From: Gorsachius magnificus
Lineage: Eukaryota; Chordata; Aves; Pelecaniformes; Ardeidae
NCBI GenBank assembly: GCA_034008185.1
Contig: CM067084.1
Coordinates: 40,933,099 to 40,997,098, forward strand
Direction of reading: 5' to 3'
DNA length: 64,000 nucleotides
Part shown: positions 31,803 through 46,100 of the stretch, piece by piece
Position numbering within the stretch: position 1 is the first letter of the stretch
How the letters are laid out: each line of letters begins with the position of its first letter
Notes under the pieces: generated by a model
Databases searched by the model: none
What the model was told of the DNA's origin: nothing
What the model saw: the letters and a program-made list of their open reading frames with translations, nothing else
Made by a program: the position numbers and the translations under genes

Positions 31803-34514
31803 TAAGAGCTAGCCAAATCCTGCCTGAAACTTGCGTGTTCCTTTTAATACGCTGCGCAGTTGTCAGGGCACATAAAGTAGGAAGAGACACTCCTTATAGA
31901 AGCTGCTAAAAATATAATTGGATTGTTTTCCCTAAACTATTCACAAAATCCACAACAGATTTAGTGGGTCTTTCAAACAATAAGTACAGTGGCAATTACT
32001 GCTATGAGTGGTTTCTCTGAAAACGTAAGCTATTGTCTCTTGGGATGTTTAAATATAGAAGTGGATGTACTCATTCCCCTGTGAAATAAAAGGAATGTCT
32101 ACACTGGAAGTTGAAGAATAGCACAGGGCTGAATATACTAACCTGAGCTACAGCCTAGCTGCAAAGCACGGAACTCTGCATGAACTAATTTATCCTTTCC
32201 AAGAAGCAACACTGCTATTACAGTTATATGGCCACCCATACCTGCTTTTGGGTCATTTCAACAGCTTGGGTTATCTCTGCATCCCTGGGTGGTATGAAGT
32301 GCAGACATCTTACCCGAATAATATGAGGCAAAATGCAGCATCCCAGTGCTGCACAGCCTCTTTCCTTCAAATACTCTGAAGTTTCGCATCTGAGGAGGGC
32401 TCATCCCTCTAGCTTGGTGCATGTATATCTCAAAGGCATCAATTCACTCTGATTTTTCAGATATAAATTAGAGTTTTGGGCTTGTTGTAAGTGATATCCT
32501 AGAATCAAGCCTCCAGCACTTGCTCTCTGTATTTTGTTCTCTATAAATTCCCCTGGTAATTTGGTTAGATTGTATCAACAGTATATTAGAGGAGACTGAA
32601 AAAGTTCACAAATTTGATATAACAATCCTACAGTATTATACCCAATTACAATCTCTAAGATAAGAAATAAATTATTTCTTAAAAAGAAAGCACCACTAAA
32701 TGCTATGTCTATTTTTTTGATATGTAACCATGAACATTCCAAAAAGGAAGATAAGGAGAGTGCAGCAAGATTTTCTGTAAAAAAACAATTATTAATGCTC
32801 GCTTTTGTTCGTGAGACAAAGTCAGTTTTCTTACAAGTAGCCGCTATCCTTCAAGATATGTCCATACTTAAATGCAATCAATGGAGTACAAGCATCGAAT
32901 AGCTTTCTGGTTTTGTTTTCTTATCCCTGATGGAATCTGTAGGAAAACTGCTTCAAGTCACCCTATTTTCATACAGTTCATCCTTTAATGAAATAGGCAT
33001 TTTCTTCCCAGTTTCTTTCAATCAAAGAATGTGTACTCCCCTCAGTGAGGGTGATGTCAAGCAATGTCTCACTAACATCATTTGAAGAAGCATCCTCGAA
33101 GTCCTGAGCGAATCTGAAACTGAAGAACAGCCCTGCAAAACGCAGCATTGATCTGTAAAGCCTGCTCAAGAGAGTAACACTCAGCAAAGGTGCTAGGGAA
33201 AGCTCAAGATGATCACGTTTCAGATGTTGACTACAAAGTTCTCTGTAACATTTGAACATAAACCAGCCATTATTGCTTCAGTTCTTAGGCTTTTGTAAGA
33301 GACAGATCTGTATTTGTGACTGAACAGCAAACCTTTACACCACAATCCAATGTTAAGTTCTCTGTGAAGAGAGTGCAGCCCCTCCGATTTTTCCACTTTG
33401 GACCTGAAAAGTTGGTGGGAAGTATGTTGTCATGTTTTCCAGCTGAATGGAACTGTAAGAGCTTATTCATCTTTACAGTGGTGCAGAGATGCAGGGACAG
33501 AGAGGCCTCTGGAACCCACAGGAGCTTTCTCCTTTGTGCCATCACTTGCAAGTTTCTAGGCAGTTCAAAAGAAGGATTTAACGTAGAAACCTCCTATGCC
33601 CAAGAGGCAGGAAAGTACAGATTCTTTGCTTAGCTTCTCTTACCAGCTGCCAATAGCACCTGGTTATTTTTAAAGGTAAAGAATAAAGTTGCTACAGACA
33701 ACTATTGCGTCTGTTCCAGCCTAAGATCAGACTGGAGGAAGATGTGGCCAATTAAGGAACTAAAATATTGAAAGACATATGTACATATCCTAGCTCCAAA
33801 CGCAAAGCTTGTGCTGACATCTGAACACGCAGAGGATGTTTTAGGAGGTGCATGACTCTGAAGAGGGGGTGGGCTAATTCATGGACCTTGAGACCATAAA
33901 AAACAATCATCCTTAAGGGGATAACAGGTAATACTATTTTCATCTTTTGCTTTCTTTTCTGCTCTACCAATAAGAATCTTGTGATTAAAAAAACCTTTGG
34001 TCACAACTCTCTCCACCAAGAGATCTTAGGCCCCAAGTGCAAGGCTGAAAGAGGGAACGCTAAGATAGTTTGAAACGGAGGGTTTGGTTTTTTTTTTTCA
34101 CTTTTCTTTTGAGGCCCTGGGAGCAACTGGAACAGATTAGGCTCCAGTTGTGTGGTATTTTCCTAGCCTGGCAAATCCACAAAGAAGTGCATGGATTTGG
34201 TAAACAAAAACTCTTGAAAACACCACTATCAATGTTTTTGGAGCTGGGTTTAAAGAACAAGAAGGCATGTTTCACTATGATGTGGCCTGTCCCAGACAGT
34301 AAAGGCAGAGTTATACTTGTCAGAAATACAGAGTTTTACGACATAGATGGTATGGATCTTTGAAGCCAGTATAGCCTTAGAGTGAAAGCTAGAAGAAGTT
34401 GCAGTCAAGTTTAGAGAACAAACTGAAATGCCTAAGGACCAACCCTGAGCCAGAGCCCTGAAAAAGAAGGAATAAATGCTAAAGATCTTCAAAGATGTTA
34501 GGAGAGAATTTAAA

Positions 34515-36480
34515 AGTGAATGCTAAATTGAATGCAGGGACACCTTCCACTAGATCAAGTTCCTCAATGCCCCGTCCAACCTGACCTTGAACACTTCCAG
34601 CTTTGAACAAGTCCAGGCAGATGACGTCAGTTGCTCTTCCCTTATCTACCAATGCTGTAACCCTGTCATAGAAGGCCACCAAATTTGTCAGGCACGATTT
34701 GCTCTTAGTGAAGCCATGTTGGCTGTCACCAATCACCTCCTCATTTTCTATGTGCCTTAGCATAGTTTCCAGGAGGATCTGCTCCATGATCTTGCCGGGC
34801 ACAGAGCTGAGACTGTTTGGACTGTAGTTCCCCCGGTCTTCCTTCTCTTTCCTTTTTAAAAATGGGGATTATGTTTCCCTTTTTCCCGTCAGTGTGAATT
34901 TCACTGGACTGCCATGACTTCCCAAAGATGATGGATAGTTCAGTTCCCTCAAGACCCATGGATGTAACTCATCAGGTCCCATAAACTTGTTCAGGTTCCT
35001 TAGATGGTCTCAAAACCTGGTCTTCTCCTACAGCAGGCAGTTCTTCATTCTCCCAGTCCTTCCTTTGCCTTTGCAACTTGGGTGGTGTGGCTTGAGCAGT
35101 TGCCAGTGAAGACTGAGGTAAAAAAGTCATTGAGCACCTTAGCCTTCTCCATATCCTGGATAACCAGGTCTCCCATTTCTTCCCAGAGAGGGCCCACGTT
35201 TTCCCTAGTCTTCCTTTTATCACCAACGTACCTATAGGAGCTTGTCTTGTTGCCCTTGACGTCCCTAGCCAGATTCAATTCTTTCAGGGCTGTGGCTTTC
35301 CTAACCTGAACCCTGGCCGCTCAGACAATTTCTCTGTATTCCTCCCAGGCTATCTGTCCTTGCTTCCATCCTCTGTAGGCTTCCTTTTCACATTTGAGTT
35401 TGTCCAGGAACTCCTTGTTCATCCATGCAGGCCTCCTGGCATTTTTCCCTGACTTCGTCTTTCTTGGGATGCATCGCTCCTGAGTTTGGAGGAGGTGGTC
35501 CTTGAATATTAACCAGCTTTCTTGGGCCTCTCTTCCCTCCAGGGCTTTATCCCATGGTACTCGACCAAGCAGATCCCTGAAGAGGCCAAAGTCTGCTCTC
35601 CTGAAGTCCAGGGTAGTGAGTTTGCTGTGCACCCCCCTCGATGCCCTAAGGATCTTGAACTGCACCATTTTGTGGTCACTGCATCCAAGGCTACCCTTGA
35701 GCTTCAAAATCTCCACCAGCCCCTCCTTGTTAGTGAGAGCAAGATCCAGCATAGCACCTCTCCTTGTTGGCTCCTCTATCACTGGGAGAAGGAAGTTATC
35801 ATCAACACACTCCAGGAACCTCTGATTGCTTATGCCCTGCTGTGTTGTCCCTCCAACAGATATCGGGGTGGTTGAAGTCCCCCATAAGGACCAGGGCTTG
35901 TGAACTTGAGGCTGCACCTATCTGTCTATAGAGAGCCTCATCTACTTGGTCTTCCTGGTCTGGTGGCCTGTAGCAGACTCCCCATCTATAATGTCATCTT
36001 GTCCCTGCCCTCTCTTTAATCCTGACCCATGAGCTCTCGGTCGGTTCTTCATCCATCCTGAGGTGGAGTTCCATGCACTCCATCTGGTCACTGACATACA
36101 GGGCGATAACCCCTTCTCGTCTCTCCTGCCTGTCCTTCCTAAAGAGCCTGTGTCCTTCCATTCCAACACTCCAGTCACAGGAGCCATCCCACCACATCTC
36201 CATGATGCCAATCAGATCACAGGCCTGCAAGCATGCGCACATCTCTAACTTCTCTTGTTTATTCCCCATGCTACGTGCGTTTGCATAGAGGCATTTAAGT
36301 TGGGATGAAGCTGACTTACTGGCTGGAGTGGCTGGAATTCCTTTGTGCTGCTCTTCAGGTGCTCTCCTGCTGGCCTGTGATCCTTTTCCAGGCTCTGGAC
36401 ATCTATTGCTGGCACTGGCATCAAACTGGTAGGAGTGGGATAGATTGAGTTTCCTCTCCCCTGACAACTTTAGTTTAAAG
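34515..36480 (-). mobile_element. CR1 LINE, internally deleted and broken
   Basis: Read on -, from high to low coordinates: an upstream stretch (GERKLNLSHSY), the start of the ORF2 endonuclease (CLYANARSMGNKQEKLE, DLIGIMEMWWD), its C-terminal part ([14 protein letters not shown], then the GCSDHKMV catalytic motif near 35640-35660), and the N-terminal part of reverse transcriptase up to [17 protein letters not shown] and VICLDLF. The frame is then joined at about 34600 directly to CR1 3'-end sequence (GTGTTCAAGG...GTCCCTGCATT), so most of the polymerase domain is missing. Several frameshifts and stops separate the pieces. The usual terminal ATTCTATG repeats are absent. Inactive. Confidence 0.9.
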
Positions 36481-36936
36481 CCCTCTTCACAATTAGAGCA
36501 ATCTGTAGCTGTTATGCAGTTAACATGAAAAAATCAGCTATGACTTGGAAGTTCTTATCACTTCTATTACTACATGAATTGCATATAAGTGGGGAAGTTC
36601 AAAGTATGCCCCATCCCAGATCCTGCTGGAATAAAAAACATTCCACCTAAATGACTCGCATATAAATTCCCAACAGTAAGAGTATGTATGTACGCACAGT
36701 TGTTTAGCGGAGAATAATGAAAGATTCAACAATTCAGAGAGATATATTGTCATTTCAGAAAGCATTCAACTCTAAAAAAATGATGTAAAAAAATGCCTTT
36801 AAGAAACCCAGCACATATTTACACATATCCTGACTCCAGCCACTTGCCCAGACAGATCCTACAGTTTGTCTACCACACGTAAAAAACCTTATTTTATTTA
36901 ATGTTTTTTTTTTTGGTTTTTTTTTTTTTTTTTTAC

Positions 36937-37196
36937 CTGTTCTAACTGCATTGCGAGCCTGGTTGACTGTCATTTGTCCCGTCACATGCATAAGAACCTT
37001 GGTTTGTGGACTAGTTTGGATATGCGCTGCAGAAACCACAGCTGTGGGTACTGTGCTGGAGTTCACTGCCACACCATTCCCCTGGAGCTTCTGAGATGTT
37101 CCACTGGCAGTGGAAGGGCTGACCATAGTTACCACTCGTCCTGTTTGGCCAGCGGTAGACATGGGGGCTTTTGTTTGTGATGCACTTGTCACTGTC
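36937..37196 (-). CDS. SH3RF1: SH3RF1 exon: linker after SH3-3
   Basis: 260 bp; acceptor TTTTGGCAG at 37197-37205, donor ACAG|GTAAAA at 36937/36936. One base in, one base out. It encodes [59 protein letters not shown] and [11 protein letters not shown], matching the POSH linker that in mammals falls within the AKT2-interacting segment. The donor is followed at once by an 18-base A run on the - strand. Confidence 0.96.
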
Positions 37197-37381
37197 CTGC
37201 CAAAATGAAAAGCAAAACACTAAGACACAACTGAAAAATGAGCTAAAACGCAACTGAAAAATAAGCTAGTTACCAAAACCCGCAGCTCTTCTATTATCCA
37301 GTTTTAGCATTAAATACAAAACCAGATTCATTTTGGACTGGAAACTAGACAAACTGTTTAGACATTTGTATAAAAACATAC
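37197..37381 (-). other. SH3RF1: Short SH3RF1 intron (185 bp)
   Basis: Donor ACAAG|GTATGT at 37382/37381, acceptor GGCAG at the far end. AT-rich; no internal features seen. Confidence 0.9.
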
Positions 37382-37552
37382 CTTGTAACTGGAGCCACAT
37401 AATTTCCAGGAAAAACACCAATCTTGCTTGTATGCATGGAAGTTCCCTTGAACCAGCCATCTTGACAGCGTTCAAACACTAAGAACATTTCTCCCTTCCG
37501 CAGTTCCAGTTCATCTTCTTTTCGAGGAGTGTAAGGGTATATAGCAATATAC
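37382..37552 (-). CDS. SH3RF1: SH3RF1 exon: third SH3 domain
   Basis: 171 bp; acceptor TCTTTTAG at 37553-37560. The first base completes a Val codon and the last two start an Arg codon. It encodes a whole SH3 domain: AIYPYTP (ALYDY position), [10 protein letters not shown] acidic RT loop, QDGWFKG with the binding-groove Trp, and [11 protein letters not shown]. Almost invariant against the mammalian SH3-3. In POSH this domain contributes to scaffolding of JNK pathway kinases. Confidence 0.97.
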
Positions 37553-39948
37553 CTAAAAGACAGGAAAGTAGATGCAACTGATAAACCTAAAACAATTGAA
37601 AACATCACTTGTGTTTTCTGGCAGAGAGAGTTCAGTCAGAGATGAGAAAGCATGGCAGAAACGGTTATGTTAGTCAATCCATCATACTGTTACAATACTA
37701 AAACAGAAGTTACAGTGATATTAAGGGAAACAATAACCATTAAGAGTATCCTCCTAACTGCGTTTTAATGTAATGTACAATACTTTAATAAGATTGTCTA
37801 TATTCTTAATTAAGTTAGTGAACTTAACGGAATAGGTGTTTATCAGCTACAGATCCCAGCATATCCCACTTCTCTCTCCCTACACCTGCTTCTTTTATCT
37901 CTTACACTTTGCGACATGCCAACTTTTTTTGGGGGGGAGAGGGGTGGGGAGCACAGAGAAATTCTGTTAGTTGGGAGTGAAAGATCAGTGTCAGAACTAT
38001 TTTTCAAATTGCAAGAGTGGAATCTTCCTGTGCAACTGCAGTGCCAAAAAAAAGCTACATTACTAGAACTTGAAGGCTATGAGTAAGGCTAGGAGTTATT
38101 CACTTGTAAAGGTTATTTTCTTTTTTTCCTTCTAAGCAACATTAATGCATAATACAGTGCTTCTGAAATTACAGTGAGAGTTCAGAAACATTTTGCATTT
38201 TTGTTTCTAAAAAGACATTCTTAGGAAAAAAAAAAACCAGTAAAAATAAAACTGAAGCTCCTGCAGTTGCATGCTGGAATATTCCTAAGGAAATCTTCAA
38301 ATAAGATTGCACAATCTCCTATTAGCACATTAAAAAGCAATACTGTTTTAACCACCACAGTGTTCTATTTTCTGCCACAGTTTGAATGTAAGAAAACTGT
38401 TTAAACCATTTATATAAAAAAGTTTATATAATTATGGATCCAGACCTATGGGAAATAGCATTCTAATAAATCACATTTTCTCAGGAAGAATATACTTTTC
38501 ACAAGACGTAGCCAGTTAGGGAAGATGCACAGAATATCCTCTTTTTCGAAAAAGGATTCACAATTTCTTGCAATGCTAGTCTTTCCCACTCCCCTTGTTA
38601 CCCCAAGGGTAAAAAAGCGGCTTTATAGAACATTCATTCGTCAAAATTGTCTCTTGTGCACAGTAACAATAGCATTAACTGTATGCTTCTTTTTGCATTA
38701 TATTTTTGTTCCTTGCTGTCCACCCAGGAAACTTTGCATTATCTGCAAAAATTCTTTAAAGGCAATATAGGCACCTGGTAAAGCAAATCCAAAATAGGCT
38801 TTAAAGGCAACATATGACACACCAGCAACAAAAGGCTCCACTGGTACATGATTATGGGGTGATCTACAAAGCCACATATTGAAGCTCTATGGGAAAGCAA
38901 CTGATGTGCTTTAATTGGTGTTCATTAACTTCCCTTTTAGTTAAATCACTCCAAATTTCATTAGTATCCTCATATAGAGCAACCCTTTGAAGATGAAGGA
39001 TATGAATAAATGAGGGGGGAACTTGATTAACTGCACTAAGCACAATAATCCATATGAAGCAGTGTTAAAATGCTCGACACCAAAGAAACAGCCCAAGTCC
39101 AGATGCACCTGCTATACAAGAAGGGCGCTCTTTTGGAGTGGGAGAAAACCTGTTGGGAAGATAAAAATAAAGACACAGAACAAAAGTGGTCCTTCCATTT
39201 TTCAAGCGTGTCCTATTAGATGGTTCAGCCACTCCTGAATTTTACTTTTTCTTTTATCGTTCTTATTCTCCAAGCTGCACACAAAGAAGTTTTCAAGAAG
39301 ATGTTGTCAGCAGCACATGTTAATATACAAAATATTGTCATGCAGAAGGATGACGCACATTTGCTTGTATTACAAGTGCGAAGACATAATGCTAACTAGC
39401 AGCTTTCTGACTTCATTCCAAATTGCCACCCGCTAATTAACTGAACTGTAGCATCTTCAGTCAAATTTCAATCGCAACTTACACAAGCTGTCTGACAATG
39501 AGATGCTAATATACCAGTCTAAATGAAATACAGCACTTTGTGTTTTGGCATAAGTTGTTCCATATGAGAATAGCCTTTTCATTCTCTACATAACAGAAAA
39601 CATTGAGTAAATTCACTCCAGAGTTTGCCACTTGCGAGTTATACAGTCTTCATCACTAACTCAAGGATTCATGCATCTTCTGCATAATAAATACTTTATA
39701 TTTTTGAAGTGAGTCCTTTCTATACACAGCAACAGCTGATTATATTTACCTAAGATATGAATAACCCTCAGTACGAAGGCTGTTTGGGGATATCACCTTT
39801 ATGTATTTTGTTGCTTTTGTTCCGAGTTGTATGCTTGGCTTTCTGGGAATTCTAGCAGAACATAGCCAGCTGGCATGATATAAGTACATGTGAAGTTACT
39901 GATCTCATTCCATGTTTCTGACTGGCAAGAAGCTTCAGTTTTACTTAC
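37553..39948 (-). other. SH3RF1: SH3RF1 intron
   Basis: 2.4 kb of AT-rich intron with a G-rich run near 37928-37950. No transposon or gene recognised. Confidence 0.8.
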
Positions 39949-40103
39949 ACACTTGGACGAGTTTGTGGTCGTAAGTGTGCCATTTGGTCAGTTGTTCCTG
40001 ACGTAGGCCTTTGTATTACACCTGCAGACTGAGGTCCAGAAGAGGCCGATGCAACGACTGCAGCAGACAAGAGAGGTGGTGGCGGAAGTGGAGGATTCAT
40101 ATT
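39949..40103 (-). CDS. SH3RF1: SH3RF1 exon: proline-rich segment before SH3-3
   Basis: 155 bp; acceptor AAAATCAG at 40104-40111, donor AGTGT|GTAAGT at 39949/39948. It encodes [12 protein letters not shown], an Ala/Ser/Val-rich stretch, then [15 protein letters not shown]. The polyproline LPPPP is a potential SH3 ligand, perhaps for one of the protein's own SH3 domains. Placement right before SH3-3 agrees with POSH. In mammals this part carries an Ala tract that is not seen here; this comparison is from memory. Confidence 0.95.
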
Positions 40104-43100
40104 CTGATTTTATGAGAACAACAAAAAAATAGCAACAGATGATCAATATTGTTTGATGAGTTGAATCAGCTGCAAAAAAAAAAAGTATTATATTCTAAGG
40201 AAATGGGAAAAAAACCAGCCAAGTTCAGTATCCCTCTACCTACTGCCACGATGTAGCTGCAGAGTTAGGTTTGTCTGTACTTCTCTTTCTCCAATTTAAA
40301 ATCTTGAGGTCTTGGCAGCTAATTAATCAAATGACAAGCAATTTCTCAGCACAGGAAAAACAGAAAGTATTGTTGCTAATTATAACATCTTTAGGATAGG
40401 ACTCAACAAAAATTCAGAAGCCTTCCAGGAGGTAGATTTTGCATCCTGCTGCTGACTGTATTTCAAAACATGATTGGTTTTGTACCCTGAAGCTGAAACA
40501 TAATACACAATTCAGCAGCAGTGCACCCAAACCCACCCCTTCTGGGAGAAATTTTCTTTTGATGTATGGGTTACAAAAGGGAGCACAATACGAGAACATA
40601 GTCACTGAGCTATTGTTACCAATTTCTCCTATTCTTCTAGTTTAAAGAGTTAGCTTTTGAAATTCAGCATTATCAAGATTGGTAATCTTTAACAAACACC
40701 CCAGTAAAAAGGCACAGTTCCTTTACAGGCAGATCGTAATGGGGGTCCTGCCTACAGGCTTCTATGCCTTTTGAGAATCAATGGAGCAATTGTTACCTTC
40801 TGCTCTGTAAAGCCTCAGACAATTCTTTAGGACCTTGTGTACTGACACTCCTGGGAAAACTCTCTCACAAAAGGAGAACTTTTCCTTCCCCCGTTCCAAA
40901 AAATAATTATTTGTGTTACAACACACACAAAAAGAGTAAAAAAACCCTCCAACATTAGAAAATGTAAGACTGAATTAATTTCAAACATGATCTTTGACTT
41001 AACACAACCCTTTAATACTGAAACAAAATTCTAAACCACACCACTTCAGGTTTAAAAAACACATAACAAAAATATAAATTAACAAAACGTCCTGAATACC
41101 GCCTGGCTCTTCCAGTACATCAGCATATAAATGCACAGAATTACGTAATCAGTTTGAAAAATATGTAATTGGAAGTCATTTTAATTCCCCTCAAACAGCC
41201 TACTTCTAAAGGTTTTTTTTTTGTTTGTTTTTTCTAAACAAAAGCCTGTAAGGAAAATAAGTTTTAGTTCTACACTGTGTGATTATTACCATGCTGCATT
41301 CGGTGTTAATAAAAAGACAGCTCTCTGAACTAATCTTACACTGTCAAGACACAGTAAAGAACTGCATGATTAAAAGCTTTCAAATCTAGAGAAAACTGAT
41401 TAACTCTTATAGTTTTTCAGCCAAAATTCTTATGCTTAGTTGCAATATAAATTGTGTTATGATATAAATTGCATTGTATATTGTGCATTTCTATTTTATT
41501 TAAAGCTTTTTTCTGACCATACATTAACAATTTCTTAAGACCAAATAGGCTCCTTTATCCAACACAAAGCAGACATGACCTGCTGTAGAAACATCATTGT
41601 GAGCTTTAATACCAATAATCAAGTTATTTACAAGAATGGCAACTGCATTTGCTTCACATTCCATTCCCATCTATCCAACAATCTTTTTAAAATACCTTGA
41701 TAATTCATACTGAAATACCAACATTTCTCTTTCATTTGCTTTACAGCAGAAGTCACTTCCCTCTCCCAATCAGCTTCAACAAATATCTTAGCTGAATCCA
41801 AGCTGAACGTGAGCATTTAACATCTAGGCAACCTGTCTATAAAATACAAATTCAAACCTTTTTTTAGGCACCTAGATTCCTTTGTACATGGTAGAACCTG
41901 TAAATCCACATTAGGAGATGATTAGCTGGAAATCTTCAAAATTAAACCTATTCATGCACAATATCAAGGTTGTCACAATTCCACGCTTTTCTGCCTCTCT
42001 AAAGATATAAATGCTGGGTGTTGTATTTTATTCATCTGAACACACAATATACATTGAGCTTTTAGCTGCAATCCCACCTCTAATTTGTTCTGCTTTATTC
42101 AGGTTCTGCTCTCCTCCCTGTGTCTATTACTATTGTAATGAAACCTGCAGTGAGCCACAGCCCGATTAAACTCCTGAAGACTTGGCAAGCACTCAGAAAT
42201 CTAAATAAACTACCTCATAGGCTTTAGAGAACTAACGCTCCTCATCTTGCACTACTACAACTTGATAAAATAGATCCAAATGCTCCAGCCAAGTTTTCAA
42301 GAAGTTCTCTGGCATGTAACCATTTTTCTAGCTATTGAGAAACATACCTACCTCCAGAGCACAAACTAGTTTTATGTTTCCCATATTCAAAGAATATATG
42401 CAAACCCCACCAGATTTAATAAAATATGCTTATAAAAGTAATTAAGAGTATTTTTATTTTAGGTAGTTGAAGGGGAAAAATGAAAGTTTCTGCAACTACT
42501 TTTCAGACAACAAGCAGACTTTCAGGCATATAAACAGCAAGTAAGTGTTATTTTTTTAATTGGAAGATGAAACATTACATAATTTGATACTTAATTTATG
42601 CAAACACTTCAAACAGTACCTATACTCATGCTCTAGAAACTCATACATATTACTACGTTTAAGTATAGTTAGGCTGCTTTCCCATATCAGTCAACTGAAG
42701 ATCAATAATCAGCTCACCCAAATAATAACAAAAGACATAGCAGTGAAAAAAAAGATGTTAACTGTCTTTGCTCCCACAAGGTCTAGGAAAAAATATATGA
42801 CTTGCAAAACCCCCTGAGGGCTAACAAATCACGGCTCATGTTTAACAAAATTCCTAAACTATAAATACATGTTATCAAGAACAGGCCTCTCATACAAAAC
42901 CTCATCATTTCTTTCAGCTGCTTCCTCTTCCCAACAAAAGTTGGTTTGAACTTTTGCTGGGAAGAAACTCAGACAGTTTTTATTTAAACCTCCTCCTGAC
43001 TTACACTGTTGAATCAGCTGGAACTACATGAAAGAGAGCTAGATGTCATCAATATACTAAAACCCTCACAGCTAATGCCTCATTAATAGTAATTTAGATC

Positions 43101-46100
43101 ACCTTATACACTTTAACATAGAGAGGCAAGTTTTTTTTGTGTGTGGGCAAGAGAACAGGACCAGAAAAAACATGGATTTTTAAATTTTTGAAACCTTCAG
43201 CACATAAGTGAATGTAAACCATCCAAATTCAGAACACCTATTTCTGCTAGTTAAGTGCACAAAGACACCATTTCAATCAACATATTCAATCTGCAGAGGT
43301 AGTAATATGGATATCTAGGCTCACTGCAGTCCAAAATACTTTTAACTTCTCAAGAGACTGTAAAGGCAGAATGAAAGGAAGGTAAGTTGTCTGTTGTTAC
43401 TACATTCTGTTTTTCTTGTGCTGCTTTTGAATGTAACTCTAAATTTGCTGTGGTATATTTTGTCTCTGTTTTTTCCCATATCATGGTTCAAATCACATAC
43501 TTCCTTTAAGAGATTTTTCAGCAAAATCTATGGCAACTAGATCTTCTCCATTAGATAACTACCTTATAAATTACATCCAAGAATTCCCTCCCAAGTTAAT
43601 GAGCCTTAGATAACTGTACGTGCGTATTTTCACCCAACAACAACTGAACTTGACTTCTGCTACTTCTATTTTTATAAAGACCTTCAAATATACTAAGAAC
43701 CTACAAAGTTCAAAAATGCCAGTGGCCCAGAAGAGCAGACCAATTAATGCCCCCATTAAGGGCAAAGTTATGGTTTGAAGTCCCAGAGATAATAAGTGAT
43801 AAGTGATAATATCACAGTCAAAAGCCTCAGCTGTGAGAATTCTGTCTCAGTTCATAGCTTCTTCAATTTCAAAGAATCAAATCTCAAAACATGAAACAAG
43901 AATTAATGCTGCCAGGTAAAGAACTAGGCTAAGAACTGCTGCTGTAAAATAAAACTTTTACATAAATTATCACAGGTTTTCTGAGTGCAGATTAAAATTT
44001 GCTTAAGTGATACAAGCAGCAGAGAGTGTATATAGTCACTCAACCAAAGCACTCTCACTCCTATGTCTTATTTGTGTCCATTTTGGCTGCAAATTTGTAA
44101 ATCACTTGTTTCATACAACACCGGGTACCAAATAACACCTATAAAAGATTATTAATAATTAATACAATTAGCATTTTTTCAACCACCTAATATTTCCCAA
44201 AATAACAGCGTAACAAATTAAAATGTGATCCTATACATGTACACAGATGAAAGACTCACAGGCTCCTTTGGGCTAGGAATTAATCTCAATTGTCTTAGAG
44301 AAACTTTCTACCCAACAAAACAGCTCAAAATATCTGCTCTTAACAATAAAAAAGCCAGCTTTCTTACAGAAGACAAGAGAAGACACTAGCTTTTCTTTGC
44401 TTCTAGATTCAGGACAGATAAATGTAGCAAAGATGCGCAAATTCAGAATTACTGAAAACAACTATATTCTCCTCCTCTTCACTGATGGGGAATCATGCTC
44501 ATACTCTCCAATTTCTTCTTTCTCCCTTAATCTGAGTTTGGCATGAAGCAAAAGAAGTTGTAAAACAGCTTGTTCTCAAAGAACAATTGATTACTTTAAA
44601 TAGTGTTATAAATACTAAAACGATTGACAGGAAGACAATCCAATTAAACCATCTTCAGGATAAAGACAAACTCTCCCTGCTCCAATCCAGCTCCCTTGTC
44701 ATTTGCTTAGTATCCAGAAATTAAAAAAAAAGCTAAAGGGAGAAGCTTAGAGAAATGCAGGAGTTTCTGCTTACAAAAGCAAAAAATGCAAAAGCAAGAC
44801 GACCGAAGCCAACCACTTCTGATGTATTAAAGCATACAATCACAATTGCTCTGCAGCTTAAAATTAATGCTCAGAATGTCAGAGAGGGTATTTTCAGATG
44901 GGAAACATCTAGAGAGACAAAGAACATCGCTTTCTCTCTGGACCTGTCAGAACAGTTTTGCACATTTCTAAAATTAAAACAAGAGGTTTTGAAGCAAGAG
45001 GAAAAGTGGACATAAAAGACACACTTCACAATCTGTGACTATAAACTGTATCATTATCTAATATCATCTATAGTAAAAGTACACAGGAATGACCTGACTG
45101 TAGCCTGAGCTGCCAGCTTGTATTCTAGTCATGCTGAAAAGTCAAAAAGAAACAGAACATTATGTATGGAAGGTTGTTGACTTTTAAAGAGGCTGGCAGA
45201 GAATAATTCAGATTCTTAATGGGAATTATGTCTAACTAGAAACTTAACCAGGAACATGGTTATCATAAAGAGAAAGTAGCACTCCAGGATACAGGACGAT
45301 CATGTGGCAGGAGTTTCACTCCATGCTGCATTTAGCACTGTAATTTAGTTCCTGTGGGTACCAATGGTGAGATCACTTTTGAACAAGCTTATGCAACTAA
45401 AGCACCCGAGGTGGTTTAATGACTTTGCACCAGCACCAAAATAAAGTATTTTTCCATGTTGGCATCAAAGAAAGAACTACTGATTCTTAATAACAAACAA
45501 AAGTGTTTGTTACTTAGAGGGAAAAGAAAAAAGCAACTTCTAACAGAACTTTTGAAATTATGCTTCGAATCCTGCCTACCCCATCCTCTCCACAAATCAA
45601 ATCAATTAATGAATGTTTGCAGCATGTACTTGCAGCTAGACTTGTATTCTGCCTAACAGCACAAACTATACCAAAACCAATTTTGTTTGCTCAGTTCTCA
45701 CAGGTATTTTCTGAAGGACAGGGTGAAACAAGTATAAAAGATTACATGGATTAGTATATAAGCAGTTAGTTGTTTGTAGTATTAGACGTACACCTCACAT
45801 GCAAAAAAGGGACCTGGAGGTCCTTCCTGGTGGACACCACATTGAGCTTGAACCAAAAATGTGCCCTTGCGGCAAAGGAGGGTAATGGTATCCTGGGCTA
45901 CATTAGGAAGAGTCTTGCCAGCAGGTCAAGGGAAGTGATCCTTACCCTCTCCTCAGCACTGATAAGGCCAAACCTGGAGTACTGTACCCAGTTCTGGGCT
46001 CCCCCAGTAGAAGAGAGACACAGACATATTGGAGAGTCCAGTGAAGGGCCACTAAGATAAATTAAGAGCATCTCTCCTATGAGGAAAGGCTGAAAGAGCT

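Larger units (their letters stand above)
31463..36936 (-). other. SH3RF1: SH3RF1 intron containing a CR1 copy
   Basis: 5.5 kb. A CR1 LINE occupies about 34515-36480 (listed separately) and a perfect 21-bp tandem duplication lies at 31761-31802. The rest is AT-rich with no recognisable gene. Confidence 0.8.
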
